IMG/VR virus record: IMGVR_UViG_3300009467_000039
Span: 1-32,075 of that record
Reading direction: 5' to 3' (one strand)
DNA from: a virus
DNA length: 32,075 bases
In this document: positions 16,341 to 22,872 of the stretch, one piece after another
How positions within the stretch are numbered: position 1 is the stretch's first letter
Layout: each line of letters begins with the position of its first letter
Program-made: the position numbers and the translations under genes
The notes under the pieces: model-generated
Database searches by the model: none
Told to the model about the DNA's origin: nothing
Seen by the model: the letters and a program-made list of their open reading frames with translations, nothing else

Positions 16341-16835
16341 CTAGGCTGTCAAACTGTCTACAGACTCAGCTGTAGCTAACTCTTCAGAAACTGTTTCAAC
16401 AACCTCACCAGTAAGGACGAATCCTCGACCTGTGAAAGCACGCTGAATGATAGCCTCATTGGTAACATCACCAAATACAACTACAGTTGCAGTAGTAGCA
16501 GTTGTGTCCTCTTTACCTTCTTTCTCGATAACATAGGCTTCTACACTACGAGTGATGATAGAACCTTGAACAATTTCACCTTTAGTAAGGTCATGTCCAA
16601 ATTGTGCCTCACCAGTAGGCATTCCATTTTCATCCTTTGTAAGGTATGAATGAGGGTATGCAGTGAAACCCATAACTCTTGAAGGTGTGCGTACCATACG
16701 CTTAACTCCAGCAATTACCTGTTCCATTTTGTCAAAAGTTTTCACTTCAACATAATTGTAAGGCGCACCATTTTTATCTTCCCTAAAAGTGTTCGAAACT
16801 ACTTCTAAGACAGTTTTTTCAATAGGTGTATTCAT
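16341..16835 (-). CDS. possible single-stranded DNA-binding protein
   Basis: The 164-aa protein has a compact beta-rich core (VLEVVSNTFREDKNGAPYNYVEVKTFD as short strands, then GSIITRSVEAYVIEKEGKED and VVVFGDVTNEAIIQRAFT). An acidic, flexible C-terminus follows (ETVSEELATAESVDSLTA). A beta core plus an acidic tail is the layout of many phage SSB proteins, which coat exposed DNA and recruit replication proteins. No motif proves it, so this is an inference from architecture and location. It is a separately terminated unit, flanked by hairpins at 16297 and 16868, consistent with high expression. Confidence 0.5.
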   Translation of the reverse strand: MNTPIEKTVLEVVSNTFREDKNGAPYNYVEVKTFDKMEQVIAGVKRMVRTPSRVMGFTAYPHSYLTKDENGMPTGEAQFGHDLTKGEIVQGSIITRSVEAYVIEKEGKEDTTATTATVVVFGDVTNEAIIQRAFTGRGFVLTGEVVETVSEELATAESVDSLTA

Positions 16836-16861
16836 TTTTAATTTGATTTTAAAATTTAAGT

Positions 16862-16893
16862 AAAAATGTGGGCAACTATTATTAGTTACCCAC
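16862..16893 (-). terminator. intrinsic terminator after the 102-aa gene
   Basis: On the minus strand GTGGGTAACT pairs with AGTTGCCCAC (16893-16884 with 16877-16868) through ten pairs including one U-G, with loop AATAAT. ATTTTTACTT follows. It lies about 35 bases after the stop of the gene at 16927. Confidence 0.75.
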
Positions 16894-16926
16894 GGTTTAT
16901 TTAGGATAGGACCTAAATGTTTTTTG

Positions 16927-17235
16927 CTACTCTAATCCGTAGCCTTGGTATTTATTGTATGCTTTGTTAGATTCCTCCTTTTTCTTCAAATTGTTAATAA
17001 ACACATGTCGTTTACCTTTATTATCGTAATAGATAGCATAAGTAACCTTAGGTTTAAATTTATCAACTAGAGAATTCGGGCACTTTAACAAATGCGCTAC
17101 TAACTTTTTAGCTCTATCAAGATTCTTAACGAGCATACTTCGAGTATTTCCTTTACCACTTTCGAATGGTCGGATGATGAGTCGTTGTGTTGTAACACCC
17201 TCAAATCCTGTAAAATATACCTTAGTTGGTCGCAT
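16927..17235 (-). CDS. basic hypothetical protein, 102 aa
   Basis: Product MRPTKVYFTGFEGVTTQRLI... is strongly basic, with RAKKLVAHLLKCPNSLVDKFKPK in the middle and a KKKEESNKAYNKYQGYG tail. Several predicted beta strands (KVTYAIYYDN) suggest a small nucleic-acid-binding fold, which is a guess. It overlaps the upstream 181-aa gene by 14 bp and is followed by a terminator, so it ends a transcription unit. Confidence 0.7.
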   Translation of the reverse strand: MRPTKVYFTGFEGVTTQRLIIRPFESGKGNTRSMLVKNLDRAKKLVAHLLKCPNSLVDKFKPKVTYAIYYDNKGKRHVFINNLKKKEESNKAYNKYQGYGLE

Positions 17236-17767
17236 TTCTCTTGTTTTTAGAGTTAAAATTCATTTTTCTTTTTTTGTTTTCTCGTGATTTAGCTTCACGT
17301 AACTTTAACGCTCTGACATAGTCGTCAATACCCGCCTCAAGTTTCTTATCCGCTTCAGCTTCTTCAATGTATTTGAGAACAAATTCAGGTGTGTTAAGAC
17401 TTAACCACCCAAAGACACCTTCAGTTTTGATTTTATCTACTAAAATAATAGATTCATCGCCTGCTACTTTGCAGTCAGCTATGTTTCTAACTTTCCAGTA
17501 AAGACCCTCATCATCGCAATATACGTCGACAGGGTTAATCTCATCGTTGGTTACGTAGTTCTTAAGAACTAGCTCTTCAGTATCCCAATAACATAATATA
17601 GGTATCGGGTGAGTTTTAGGATACTTGTAACCAAATTTAGTCCCAAACTTTCTGTTCATACGGATTACTAGTCTTCTTTTAGACTTATAATCAGCAACTT
17701 GGCGTGCAATTATCTCATCAGAACTATTAACGTGCACCCCGTCAACAGTTTTAAATCTACTTTCCAT
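17222..17767 (-). CDS. hypothetical protein, 181 aa
   Basis: Product MESRFKTVDGVHVNSSDEII... has a central beta-rich part with short charged turns (YVTNDEINPVDVYCDDEGLYW). It ends in a basic, disordered tail (SRENKKRKMNFNSKNKRNAT). No motif is recognised. The start overlaps the 57-aa gene by 11 bp and the end overlaps the 102-aa gene by 14 bp, so the three genes form a tight operon. Confidence 0.7.
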   Translation of the reverse strand: MESRFKTVDGVHVNSSDEIIARQVADYKSKRRLVIRMNRKFGTKFGYKYPKTHPIPILCYWDTEELVLKNYVTNDEINPVDVYCDDEGLYWKVRNIADCKVAGDESIILVDKIKTEGVFGWLSLNTPEFVLKYIEEAEADKKLEAGIDDYVRALKLREAKSRENKKRKMNFNSKNKRNATN

Positions 17768-17930
17768 TACTAACAGTCTTTAGATTTTTAGATTTGTTGG
17801 GAAACGTACGAGTCGTCTTTTTTGACTCCTCACGTTCGAGACGAGCCCAAATCCTATCGGCTGCCTCATAATTATGTAGCCCCTTCTTAGCGGCTACTGC
17901 ATGATTATACATAGTTTGTCCTTTTGACAT
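17757..17930 (-). CDS. small basic helical protein, 57 aa
   Basis: ATG at 17930 to TAG at 17759-17757 encodes MSKGQTMYNHAVAAKKGLHN, then YEAADRIWARLEREESKK and a basic tail (TTRTFPNKSKNL). The pattern of a helix with AVAAKKGLHNYEAADRIW looks conserved and protein-like. It overlaps the downstream gene by 11 bp. The frame fills space that would otherwise be empty. No family recognised. Confidence 0.6.
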   Translation of the reverse strand: MSKGQTMYNHAVAAKKGLHNYEAADRIWARLEREESKKTTRTFPNKSKNLKTVSNGK

Positions 17931-18002
17931 AACTAACGGTATTAAATAAAGAATAGCTTGCCTTACTATTCAATCCTCTAAGAGTCAAACAAACTTTACT
18001 GG

Positions 18003-18133
18003 TTAAGATTCTTCCGTTCGGTTGAATTCTTTAAGCAATGTTTTCATATACTCAATTTTATTTTGAACTGCTTCAAGATTCGCTTAACAGCAAGAGTTCT
18101 AATATCTTTATGGGGAATTTCTGATAATAACAT
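18003..18133 (-). pseudogene. small helical gene with probable one-base frameshift
   Basis: ATG at 18133 opens MLLSEIPHKDIRTLAVK, after which the frame continues poorly to a TGA. A one-base shift near 18083 (GTTAAGCGAAT; one extra A would restore it) joins it to NLEAVQNKIEYMKTLLKEFN and on to TAA at 18005-18003. The combined sequence makes a coherent helical protein of about 43 aa. The total length, 131 nt, is one short of a multiple of three. It may be an inactivated gene, a population variant or an assembly error. Confidence 0.45.
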
Positions 18134-18154
18134 AACTAATATTTTGGTGATAAG

Positions 18155-18409
18155 TTATGGTAAGCCCATCGATTCAGTTTTTTCACGTCCAAATTCTACA
18201 TCATAACGACCAGATTCAGCGTATGTTGAAACACTACGTACGTCCATGGTTCCCATAACTCGTACTAATTCTTCGAAGGTTAGGTGGATTCGTTTAACCG
18301 TTAAGGTAACTTCACCTGACATAGTATCAATAATAGTCTTACGACCTTTGCATTTAGCAGTAATAGAAAAATGGGCTTTACAGCCATTTGTTGCTAAAAA
18401 TATATGCAT
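18155..18409 (-). CDS. hypothetical protein, 84 aa
   Basis: The start is set at ATG 18409 (MHIFLATNGCKAHFSITAKC...), because the further upstream codon at 18427 is TTG and adds only a few residues. The protein has alternating strands (KTIIDTMSGEVTLTVKRIHL) followed by a helix (TFEELVRVMG) and an acidic end (DVEFGREKTES). This looks like a small alpha/beta domain. No family is recognised and no function can be assigned. Confidence 0.65.
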   Translation of the reverse strand: MHIFLATNGCKAHFSITAKCKGRKTIIDTMSGEVTLTVKRIHLTFEELVRVMGTMDVRSVSTYAESGRYDVEFGREKTESMGLP

Positions 18410-18427
18410 GGTAATGAGTTTAAGCAA

Positions 18428-18679
18428 ATTGAAAACACTTTAGAAACAGGGACACTATGTTTCTAGAGTGCCACCCCCATCTTGCGAACGGGCGTGTGTA
18501 TCCTACTTTTGTTGTTTTTATCATCATGGCTCCAAGTGTAACTAATGTAGGCTAGTCATAGAGTTCAATCCAATACTTATTCTGCTTTTATCCTTGATTC
18601 TAGGTTGTCGACTTAGCAAGACCTTAAGCATATGAACCCTGAAAGCTGAATAAGTTTACTTTTCAGGGGTTACAAATCT
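18428..18679. other. intergenic stretch with possible tiny ORFs and a hairpin
   Basis: No gene above 40 codons is present. Two tiny minus-strand frames nearly fill it, 18420-18527 (35 codons, starting MMIKTTKVGY) and 18542-18631 (29 codons, starting MLKVLLSRQP), neither with persuasive composition. CCCTGAAA and TTTCAGGG (about 18636-18667) can form an 8-bp hairpin around a loop of roughly 15 nt, without a clear T-run on either strand. Confidence 0.4.
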
Positions 18680-18832
18680 TTATCCTTGGATACGCTCATG
18701 CGCAGTTCTGGAACGGTATTTTAAATTACCTTTTACTTTTCCTACAAATGTTTTGTAGACTACCATCTCAGTCAAGAAACCTTTCTTTTTGGTTGCAGAC
18801 TTAGATATTACGTGACGTACTATATCAGACAT
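18680..18832 (-). CDS. small basic protein, 50 aa
   Basis: ATG at 18832 to TAA at 18682-18680 encodes MSDIVRHVISKSATKKKGFL, continuing TEMVVYKTFVGKVKGNLKYR and ending SRTAHERIQG. The product is very basic, with a clear pattern of strands (EMVVYKTFVGKVKGNLKYRS) that suggests a compact fold. It starts 5 bases after the lipoprotein gene stop, so it shares its message. No family recognised. Confidence 0.6.
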   Translation of the reverse strand: MSDIVRHVISKSATKKKGFLTEMVVYKTFVGKVKGNLKYRSRTAHERIQG

Positions 18833-18837
18833 AATAG

Positions 18838-19044
18838 TTATTGTTTAAATTTACATTCTGACACACGTTGATGTTGATAAATTTCTCTATCAACAGTATT
18901 ACTTAATCCAGGATGGTCAGATTCATCCGAATAGTAATCTTCATCTATACCAACTACTCCACACGATGTCATTATTTGTGTAAAGACAAACATGATAAGT
19001 AGGAACAACACAATGGGTAGTATTTCAAGAATTTTCTTTTTCAT
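18838..19044 (-). CDS. small lipoprotein, 68 aa
   Basis: The N-terminus MKKKILEILPIVLFLLIMFV followed by FTQIMTSCG is a lipoprotein signal with a lipobox-like MTSC (Cys28). The mature part is short, acidic and Tyr-rich (GIDEDYYSDESDHPG), ending in a basic segment. Asp and Glu close behind the lipidated Cys can affect outer-membrane sorting in Bacteroidetes, where a negatively charged motif marks surface lipoproteins. This is suggestive only. The start overlaps the 80-aa upstream gene end by 20 bp. Confidence 0.7.
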   Translation of the reverse strand: MKKKILEILPIVLFLLIMFVFTQIMTSCGVVGIDEDYYSDESDHPGLSNTVDREIYQHQRVSECKFKQ

Positions 19045-19267
19045 CTTTAAATAATGTTAGGTACATAGCTTTGCGACTAATACGTCCAAATGTTAGTTGC
19101 AATGAATTATTACGTTTAGCTATAACACGTTTTAGTATCTTAACATTGTGAGATGTCGTGTCGCTAAGTATTTCAGCTAATGCTGATAATTTAATGAGAT
19201 TGTGCTCGTCTAAAGCTTCTACTTCAACCTCATCAAGTCTTTGGGTCAAATCAATTTTTGTAGCCAT
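19025..19267 (-). CDS. helical hypothetical protein, 80 aa
   Basis: The frame extends upstream to 19363, but that part is out of frame with a membrane peptide gene, and ATG at 19267 gives a sensible protein: MATKIDLTQRLDEVEVEALD, then EHNLIKLSALAEILSDTTSHNV and a basic end (RVIAKRNNSLQLTFGRISRK). It looks like a two-helix regulator-sized protein. No family is recognised. It overlaps the lipoprotein gene by 20 bp. Confidence 0.6.
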   Translation of the reverse strand: MATKIDLTQRLDEVEVEALDEHNLIKLSALAEILSDTTSHNVKILKRVIAKRNNSLQLTFGRISRKAMYLTLFKDEKENS

Positions 19268-19290
19268 AAAGCTATAAATTAGGTGAGTGA

Positions 19291-19407
19291 TTATTTCTTC
19301 TTGTTCTGTACTTTTCCCCCAATGTAGGTAACTATAATTAAGAATACTAACATCATAATCCACACAGCTATGTCTTGCTGTTCAGGGGTTACTTTGAGTA
19401 TGTTCAT
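19291..19407 (-). CDS. small membrane peptide, 38 aa
   Basis: ATG at 19407 to TAA at 19293-19291 encodes MNILKVTPEQQDIAVWIMML followed by VFLIIVTYIGGKVQNKKK. A polar start, a hydrophobic helix and a basic end predict one membrane crossing with the C-terminus inside. The neighbours on both sides are also envelope genes. The TAA is 23 bases before the next start. The frame is short, so coding rests on composition. Confidence 0.55.
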   Translation of the reverse strand: MNILKVTPEQQDIAVWIMMLVFLIIVTYIGGKVQNKKK

Positions 19408-19416
19408 AATTAATGT

Positions 19417-19650
19417 TTAAGGATGAGGTACAATCATTATGTTAGAATCTACAGCTAAGTGTACTGTCCAAAAAAGACACCATAGTATGGCTACTATTGT
19501 AATAAGTAAATTCGTGGTATTAAAGTCCCAATCATCTTCAAAGTTTGCAAATCGTAGTATGCCTAGTGTAGTTAAGACTACGAATAGGACATCAAATAGG
19601 TTTACTGGTAGCATAGTGGGTGAATTAGGTGGGTAAATAAAGTCGAACAT
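19417..19650 (-). CDS. two-helix membrane protein, 77 aa
   Basis: Product MFDFIYPPNSPTMLPVNLFD has hydrophobic segments at about residues 14-34 (LPVNLFDVLFVVLTTLGILRF) split by FANFEDDWDFNTTN and at 49-68 (LLITIVAILWCLFWTVHLAV). Two membrane helices with an acidic loop and short ends is the layout of class II holins and of small immunity proteins. No specific evidence for either. It is the first gene of a run of four small genes (19650-18838), preceded by a hairpin-rich gap. Confidence 0.65.
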   Translation of the reverse strand: MFDFIYPPNSPTMLPVNLFDVLFVVLTTLGILRFANFEDDWDFNTTNLLITIVAILWCLFWTVHLAVDSNIMIVPHP

Positions 19651-19923
19651 GTCATATGACTCGTTCTTATGATAACATCCTCTTTAACCTAGAGGATGAT
19701 ACGTGCTAGTACAGATTCCGCTGTATAACATCTTTTATGTTTGTGGATGTCATGCAGCTTTTTCAGCTGGGAATCCATGACATAGGTCTAAGCCTTATAT
19801 TTCTCGTAGGTTAGCAATCACTAGACTTCTGTGGTTGTACGATTGAGACCATCTACCTCGATGGATAGACATTATAGATGACCAGCTGTATCTCTAGACT
19901 AATCAAATAGGCATGCTTTATTT
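19651..19923. other. hairpin-rich noncoding block
   Basis: No gene of useful length is present. The stretch holds a 10-bp palindrome GTCATATGAC (19651-19660) and a perfect 8-bp hairpin CATCCTCT/AGAGGATG (19676-19698). A long hairpin follows, in which ATGTCATG, CAGCT, loop TTTTC, AGCTG and CATGACAT (19747-19783) pair with a six-base bulge. Shorter inverted repeats (CCATC/GATGG near 19850) come after. The density of paired elements suggests a structured RNA or a regulatory/origin element. Confidence 0.5.
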
Positions 19924-20208
19924 TCAATATTGTGTGCATTCAGTACATAGTTCAACATACATGTCTTTATAACATGATTTGTTAAAGTCACTGTTTTCTG
20001 TAGCATTGTTGAGGTACATTTCAATCATAAATGCTTTTTCAAATTCAGTAGCAACATGGTCTAACGGCCATCTGCTATGTGATGATTTCTTTGTACTACC
20101 ATCAGTCCATTCAATACAAGTTTGAGTGTAGTAGATGCGATAGATGTATTGTTCTTTCTCACAAGCTGTGCTTAAGAGTAAGATTAAGGATAAGATGAAT
20201 AGTTTCAT
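19924..20208 (-). CDS. small lipoprotein, 94 aa
   Basis: The start ATG at 20208 is chosen because it opens directly on a lipoprotein signal, MKLFILSLILLLSTAC, with lipobox STAC and Cys16. Earlier codons add a non-hydrophobic leader. The mature part has several Cys (QTCIEW, NKSCYKDMYVELCTEC) that could form disulfides outside the cytoplasm. EKEQ directly after the Cys is again acidic. Function unknown; an envelope-located accessory role is likely. Confidence 0.7.
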   Translation of the reverse strand: MKLFILSLILLLSTACEKEQYIYRIYYTQTCIEWTDGSTKKSSHSRWPLDHVATEFEKAFMIEMYLNNATENSDFNKSCYKDMYVELCTECTQY

Positions 20209-20253
20209 GATGTTTGTTGTGAATAAATGAGTAAATAAATCACTACTACTCAC

Positions 20254-20656
20254 AGTGCAGTCACAATCTCTCGATGTGCCTAGGTCAGCCTCCTCTGCAT
20301 AAATAGTTTTATGTAATTGCCTACAATGCTCAATTATTGTTGTTTTAGTAAGGAATAGTGATTATTTCTTTTGTTTCTGAATAGTTGGGTTAACGCTATA
20401 AGTTATCAATGAGTTCGTAAATGAATGAATGAATAAAGGGTGATAAAGCGGGTAGGTGGCCAGGCAGCCATCCTAACACCTCCGTTCAGCCTATCATCCA
20501 AGGTCTAACACCACTTGCTCCGAGTTAAGCCCTTAGAGGAGCTTATATGAGGCCATTAGTCAGGACTAGGTAGTCCATAGTGTTAGTTAGACAGGTTAGA
20601 CTAGGTAGTCCATCGTGATGGTGAGACGAAAGGTTGGGCCCGAAGGCCCGTCTCCC
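20254..20656. other. gene-free stretch with repeats and structured elements
   Basis: No coding frame is convincing. A 15-bp sequence GACTAGGTAGTCCAT occurs twice (20564-20578 and 20599-20613), 35 bp apart, and contains the inverted repeat GGACTA/TAGTCC in the first copy. CTAACACC is also repeated (near 20474 and 20507). GCTCC/GGAGC with inner TAAG/CTTA forms a hairpin near 20518-20543. GAAT is repeated three times near 20421. The left part (20290-20450) is AT-rich and the right part GC-richer. Confidence 0.5.
20622..20654 (-). terminator. stable UUCG hairpin after the 77-aa gene
   Basis: On the minus strand GGGCC-TTCG-GGCCC forms a stem with a C(UUCG)G tetraloop, inside an outer helix GAGACG/CGTCTC with a short bulge. 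It lies directly after the stop of the gene at 20657. A run of T is lacking (AACCTTTCG), so it may stabilise the 3' end or terminate weakly. Confidence 0.55.
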
Positions 20657-20890
20657 TTACGCAACCAACCATGTGCTGGTACGCTCAACACCATCATCAC
20701 CCATGAAGGTTGATGTCTCCTCTTTGAGTTCTTTCACTTGCTTGGCAACACTGTCACCAACCTTGAGCTTTTCAGCGGCAGCTGCTGTGACATGACAAAA
20801 CACACGGTTCATACCAAATCCAGAAACGTTTTTGTCAATAGCAAGGGTCTTTGTGCCGTCTTCACGGTCTTTAATTTCAACGATAGTCAT
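20657..20890 (-). CDS. hypothetical protein, first leftward gene
   Basis: The 77-aa product MTIVEIKDREDGTKTLAIDK... is compact, with strands and a short helix (VTAAAAEKLKVGDSVAKQVKEL), a common small beta-barrel or SH3-like pattern. The segment LKVGDSVAKQV would fit a KOW/OB-like barrel. No certain family. As the gene nearest the divergent region it may be expressed early and strongly. Its codons are less AT-rich than its neighbours. Confidence 0.65.
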   Translation of the reverse strand: MTIVEIKDREDGTKTLAIDKNVSGFGMNRVFCHVTAAAAEKLKVGDSVAKQVKELKEETSTFMGDDGVERTSTWLVA

Positions 20891-20939
20891 ATTCTAAAGG
20901 TTAAATTTCGAGACGGGGACTATGGTGTTCCCGCAATAA

Positions 20940-21088
20940 TTCGGGGGGGTCTTTCGTTAGGTGGTCCCAGTGCCCGTATTTTGTAAGCATTAAAAATTTA
21001 GAATTTTAAGGTATGGGGGGGGGTATGTTAGCATTAAAGCCCAGTACCCGTATTTTCTAAGGAGTTAAAAAATTTTTTGAAAAGGTAT
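20940..21088. repeat. two imperfect 74-bp tandem units with poly-G runs
   Basis: Each unit has a G-run (7 G at 20943-20949, 9 G at 21015-21023), then CCCAGTGCCCGTATTTT or CCCAGTACCCGTATTTT (20966 and 21040), then a TTAAAA-rich segment ending in AAGGTAT. The CCCAG elements are exactly 74 bp apart. Located between the divergent gene blocks, they may be promoter, packaging or origin elements. The role is unknown. Confidence 0.65.
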
Positions 21089-21253
21089 TTGTTCTAAAAC
21101 CAAGCACTTGAACAATAACTAAGACATGGTGTCCAAGTAAGCATATATCTGTAGATAGGGTACTAAAGTAGTTACTACTATAGGATACGAGGGTGTTTTT
21201 TTGCTCTGAAACGTAGCATCCTCGGTATAACGTACTGAGTATCAGGCTAAACT

Positions 21254-21346
21254 TATTATCATATGCTGTGTACACTATTATCACTAGCTATGAGAATAGT
21301 GTTATCACCCAGGATGAGAATAGTATTATCATAGCTGATGATAATA
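21254..21346. promoter_or_regulatory. array of palindromic operators with 24-bp period
   Basis: Three sites share the layout 8-7-8: TATTATCA-7-TGAGAATA (21276-21298), TGTTATCA-7-TGAGAATA (21300-21322) and TATTATCA-7-TGATAATA (21324-21346). Their centres (21287, 21311, 21335) are exactly 24 bp apart. A degenerate fourth half-site TATTATCA lies at 21254-21261. Equal phasing and symmetry suggest cooperative binding by a dimeric regulator controlling the divergent region. Confidence 0.7.
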
Positions 21347-21469
21347 GTTTTATTTACCCCTGTTAAATATCTCACATACGCAAGAATATTACCTAAATTC
21401 GAAGAATAGTATAGTGTACAAAGGAACTGGGGCATTGGTGGGGCATAGAACATGAAAATAGTTTAACTT

Positions 21470-21490
21470 TATTATCAATAAGTGATAATA
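21470..21490. promoter_or_regulatory. additional operator at the rightward promoter
   Basis: TATTATCA-ATAAG-TGATAATA is a perfect 8-bp inverted repeat of the same half-site as the upstream array, with a 5-bp instead of 7-bp spacer. It ends 16 bp before the promoter box at 21507, covering the position where a -33 element would sit, so a bound protein would directly affect initiation. Confidence 0.65.
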
Positions 21491-21506
21491 GTTCAATAAA
21501 TAGTTG

Positions 21507-21514
21507 TAAATTTG
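21507..21514 (+). promoter_or_regulatory. TAnnTTTG promoter box of the rightward arm
   Basis: TAAATTTG matches the Bacteroidetes -7 element. It ends only four bases before the first ATG (21519), so a transcript starting a few bases downstream would be leaderless or would use the ATG at 21543. No good -33 TTTG is visible, and an operator lies there instead. Confidence 0.55.
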
Positions 21515-21518
21515 CAGT

Positions 21519-22124
21519 ATGATAGCAGACAACAAAGAGTATATGACCCTTACCATAGCTGGTAATTTGAAAGGTATATATACAAGTCGTACAAAGCACT
21601 CAGTGTTTTACGACATAGAACTAAGTTGTGCCAGAAGTGAGGGCATAGACCTTACCCAATACGCACTTGTGGACATTATGACAGGACTTCGAGCCCGTGG
21701 TACAGAGAAAACCCCCCCAATGATATCAAGAGCGGTAGATGGTTACCAATTAATACTCAAACGAATCGAGGGAGCATATGACAATTTTTCCAATGAAGAA
21801 ATTCGGAAGGTATTAAGTCATGTGGGAACTATTGATGAACCTATGGAATCTGTATCGGCGGCCCCAGTAAAGGAGCCATGGGAGATAATTGAGGATATGG
21901 GCCGTGTAAAGCCAGATATTATACTTGATTTCTTAAAGACTAACCAAATAGAAGAGGAATTACTTCTAAATGAAAGTGGTAGTGGAATGACATTCTATTC
22001 TTCTAAAGAGGGGGTATCTATTTCACTTAGTCCTGGAGTATATCTCGCATTTAAGGATTACACTAAACGTAGTTCTACACTTAATAGAGTATCAGAAAAA
22101 CTGAAATTACATGTCGAAGGATAA
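21519..22124 (+). CDS. hypothetical protein, first rightward gene
   Basis: The 201-aa product (or 193 aa if translation starts at Met9, ATG 21543) begins MIADNKEYMTLTIAGNLKGI. The ATG at 21543 has an A-rich leader and lies at a suitable distance from the promoter box, so it is a serious alternative. The protein is soluble, with a strand-rich N-terminus (TLTIAGNLKGIYTSRTKHSV), a helix/strand middle (ALVDIMTGLRARGT) and an acidic, helical C-terminal half (EPWEIIEDMGRVKPDI). No family recognised. It overlaps the next gene by 14 bp. Confidence 0.7.
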   Translation: MIADNKEYMTLTIAGNLKGIYTSRTKHSVFYDIELSCARSEGIDLTQYALVDIMTGLRARGTEKTPPMISRAVDGYQLILKRIEGAYDNFSNEEIRKVLSHVGTIDEPMESVSAAPVKEPWEIIEDMGRVKPDIILDFLKTNQIEEELLLNESGSGMTFYSSKEGVSISLSPGVYLAFKDYTKRSSTLNRVSEKLKLHVEG

Positions 22125-22344
22125 TCGTAGGATAGTTAAGACTGGTGACGGTCGTGAAATGATTATAGGAGACTCTCTAAATAAAGAAGGAGATAGAAAC
22201 CTATTAGAAACTAAGGGTATTATAGCAATGGGTCTAGTAGAAGCTTTACGGCTTATGGTAGAGACTCAACCTAATGACACAAAACTAGGGCGGCAAATAA
22301 GGGCAACCATGACAGAGATTAATGAGTTGGATAAACTTGGTTAA
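22111..22344 (+). CDS. hypothetical protein, 77 aa
   Basis: Product MSKDNRRIVKTGDGREMIIG is charged at the start and ends in a helical part (VEALRLMVETQPNDTKLGRQ). The start overlaps the upstream gene by 14 bp in another frame. Similar short helical proteins commonly precede the packaging genes in phages. No family is recognised. Confidence 0.65.
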   Translation: MSKDNRRIVKTGDGREMIIGDSLNKEGDRNLLETKGIIAMGLVEALRLMVETQPNDTKLGRQIRATMTEINELDKLG

Positions 22345-22357
22345 TAATTGAATTGAG

Positions 22358-22549
22358 ATGGATACTAAGGGAGATGAGGATAATACAGTAGGAGCTGGGG
22401 ACCTTTTAGAAAAAGTGTTTACAGCTACTGGAATTAAAGCGGCGGTAGAAGTGGTTGAGAAAGTTACAGGGAAGCCTTGTAACTGTAAGAAACGTCAAGC
22501 TAAAGCAAACAACGTTAGGATTCCTAACATATTTAAAAAGAAGAAATGA
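22358..22549 (+). CDS. small conserved-looking phage protein, 63 aa
   Basis: Product MDTKGDEDNTVGAGDLLEKV... contains GDLLEKVFTATGIKAAVEVVEKVTGKPCNCKKRQAKAN. This helix plus a CxC-basic motif (TGKPCNCKKR) is a pattern I recall from small proteins of many tailed phages, function unknown. The C-terminus is highly basic (NIFKKKK). It overlaps the following gene by ATGA. The role of the Cys pair is unknown; it could bind metal or DNA. Confidence 0.7.
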   Translation: MDTKGDEDNTVGAGDLLEKVFTATGIKAAVEVVEKVTGKPCNCKKRQAKANNVRIPNIFKKKK

Positions 22550-22872
22550 TGGCAAGAAATTTACAAAAGTTTGACAACATGAGTGAGGTTAATGTGTGGT
22601 TAGACACCGTATGGAAGATACTTGACTCATCTGCATATAAAGATTCTGGAGACCCAATGTTAGGGGCTCCTGAAAGTGATGACATGCAGGACGCTATCAA
22701 TATGGCAGATACACTCATCATCCATCTTCGAAAACGTGGTGGTGAATTATTCGCTAAATTAGAAGCTGAGAATATCGAGAAAGAAAGACTTCTTAATGGT
22801 GACTTAGATTCCGCTGATGAAGTCCCAGTTACTGGGGAGTCTGATTCGGGTAAGGACGCTAAAGATGATTAA
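22546..22872 (+). CDS. acidic hypothetical protein, 108 aa
   Basis: Product MMARNLQKFDNMSEVNVWLD has an N-terminal helical part (TVWKILDSSAYKDSGDPMLG, DAINMADTLIIHLRKRGGEL). It ends in an acidic, disordered tail (DADEVPVTGESDSGKDAKDD region). The two adjacent ATG codons (22546 and 22549) are both possible starts. The stop overlaps the next start (TAATG). No family recognised. Confidence 0.7.
   Translation: MMARNLQKFDNMSEVNVWLDTVWKILDSSAYKDSGDPMLGAPESDDMQDAINMADTLIIHLRKRGGELFAKLEAENIEKERLLNGDLDSADEVPVTGESDSGKDAKDD

Noticed and set aside
18420-18631. Two tiny minus-strand frames (35 and 29 codons)
   Set aside because: Too short and without convincing composition; noted with the intergenic entry only.
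21057-21599. Minus-strand open frames in the divergent region
   Set aside because: Composition is random (many Leu/Ser/Ile/Tyr, no leader) and they cover the operator array and promoter.
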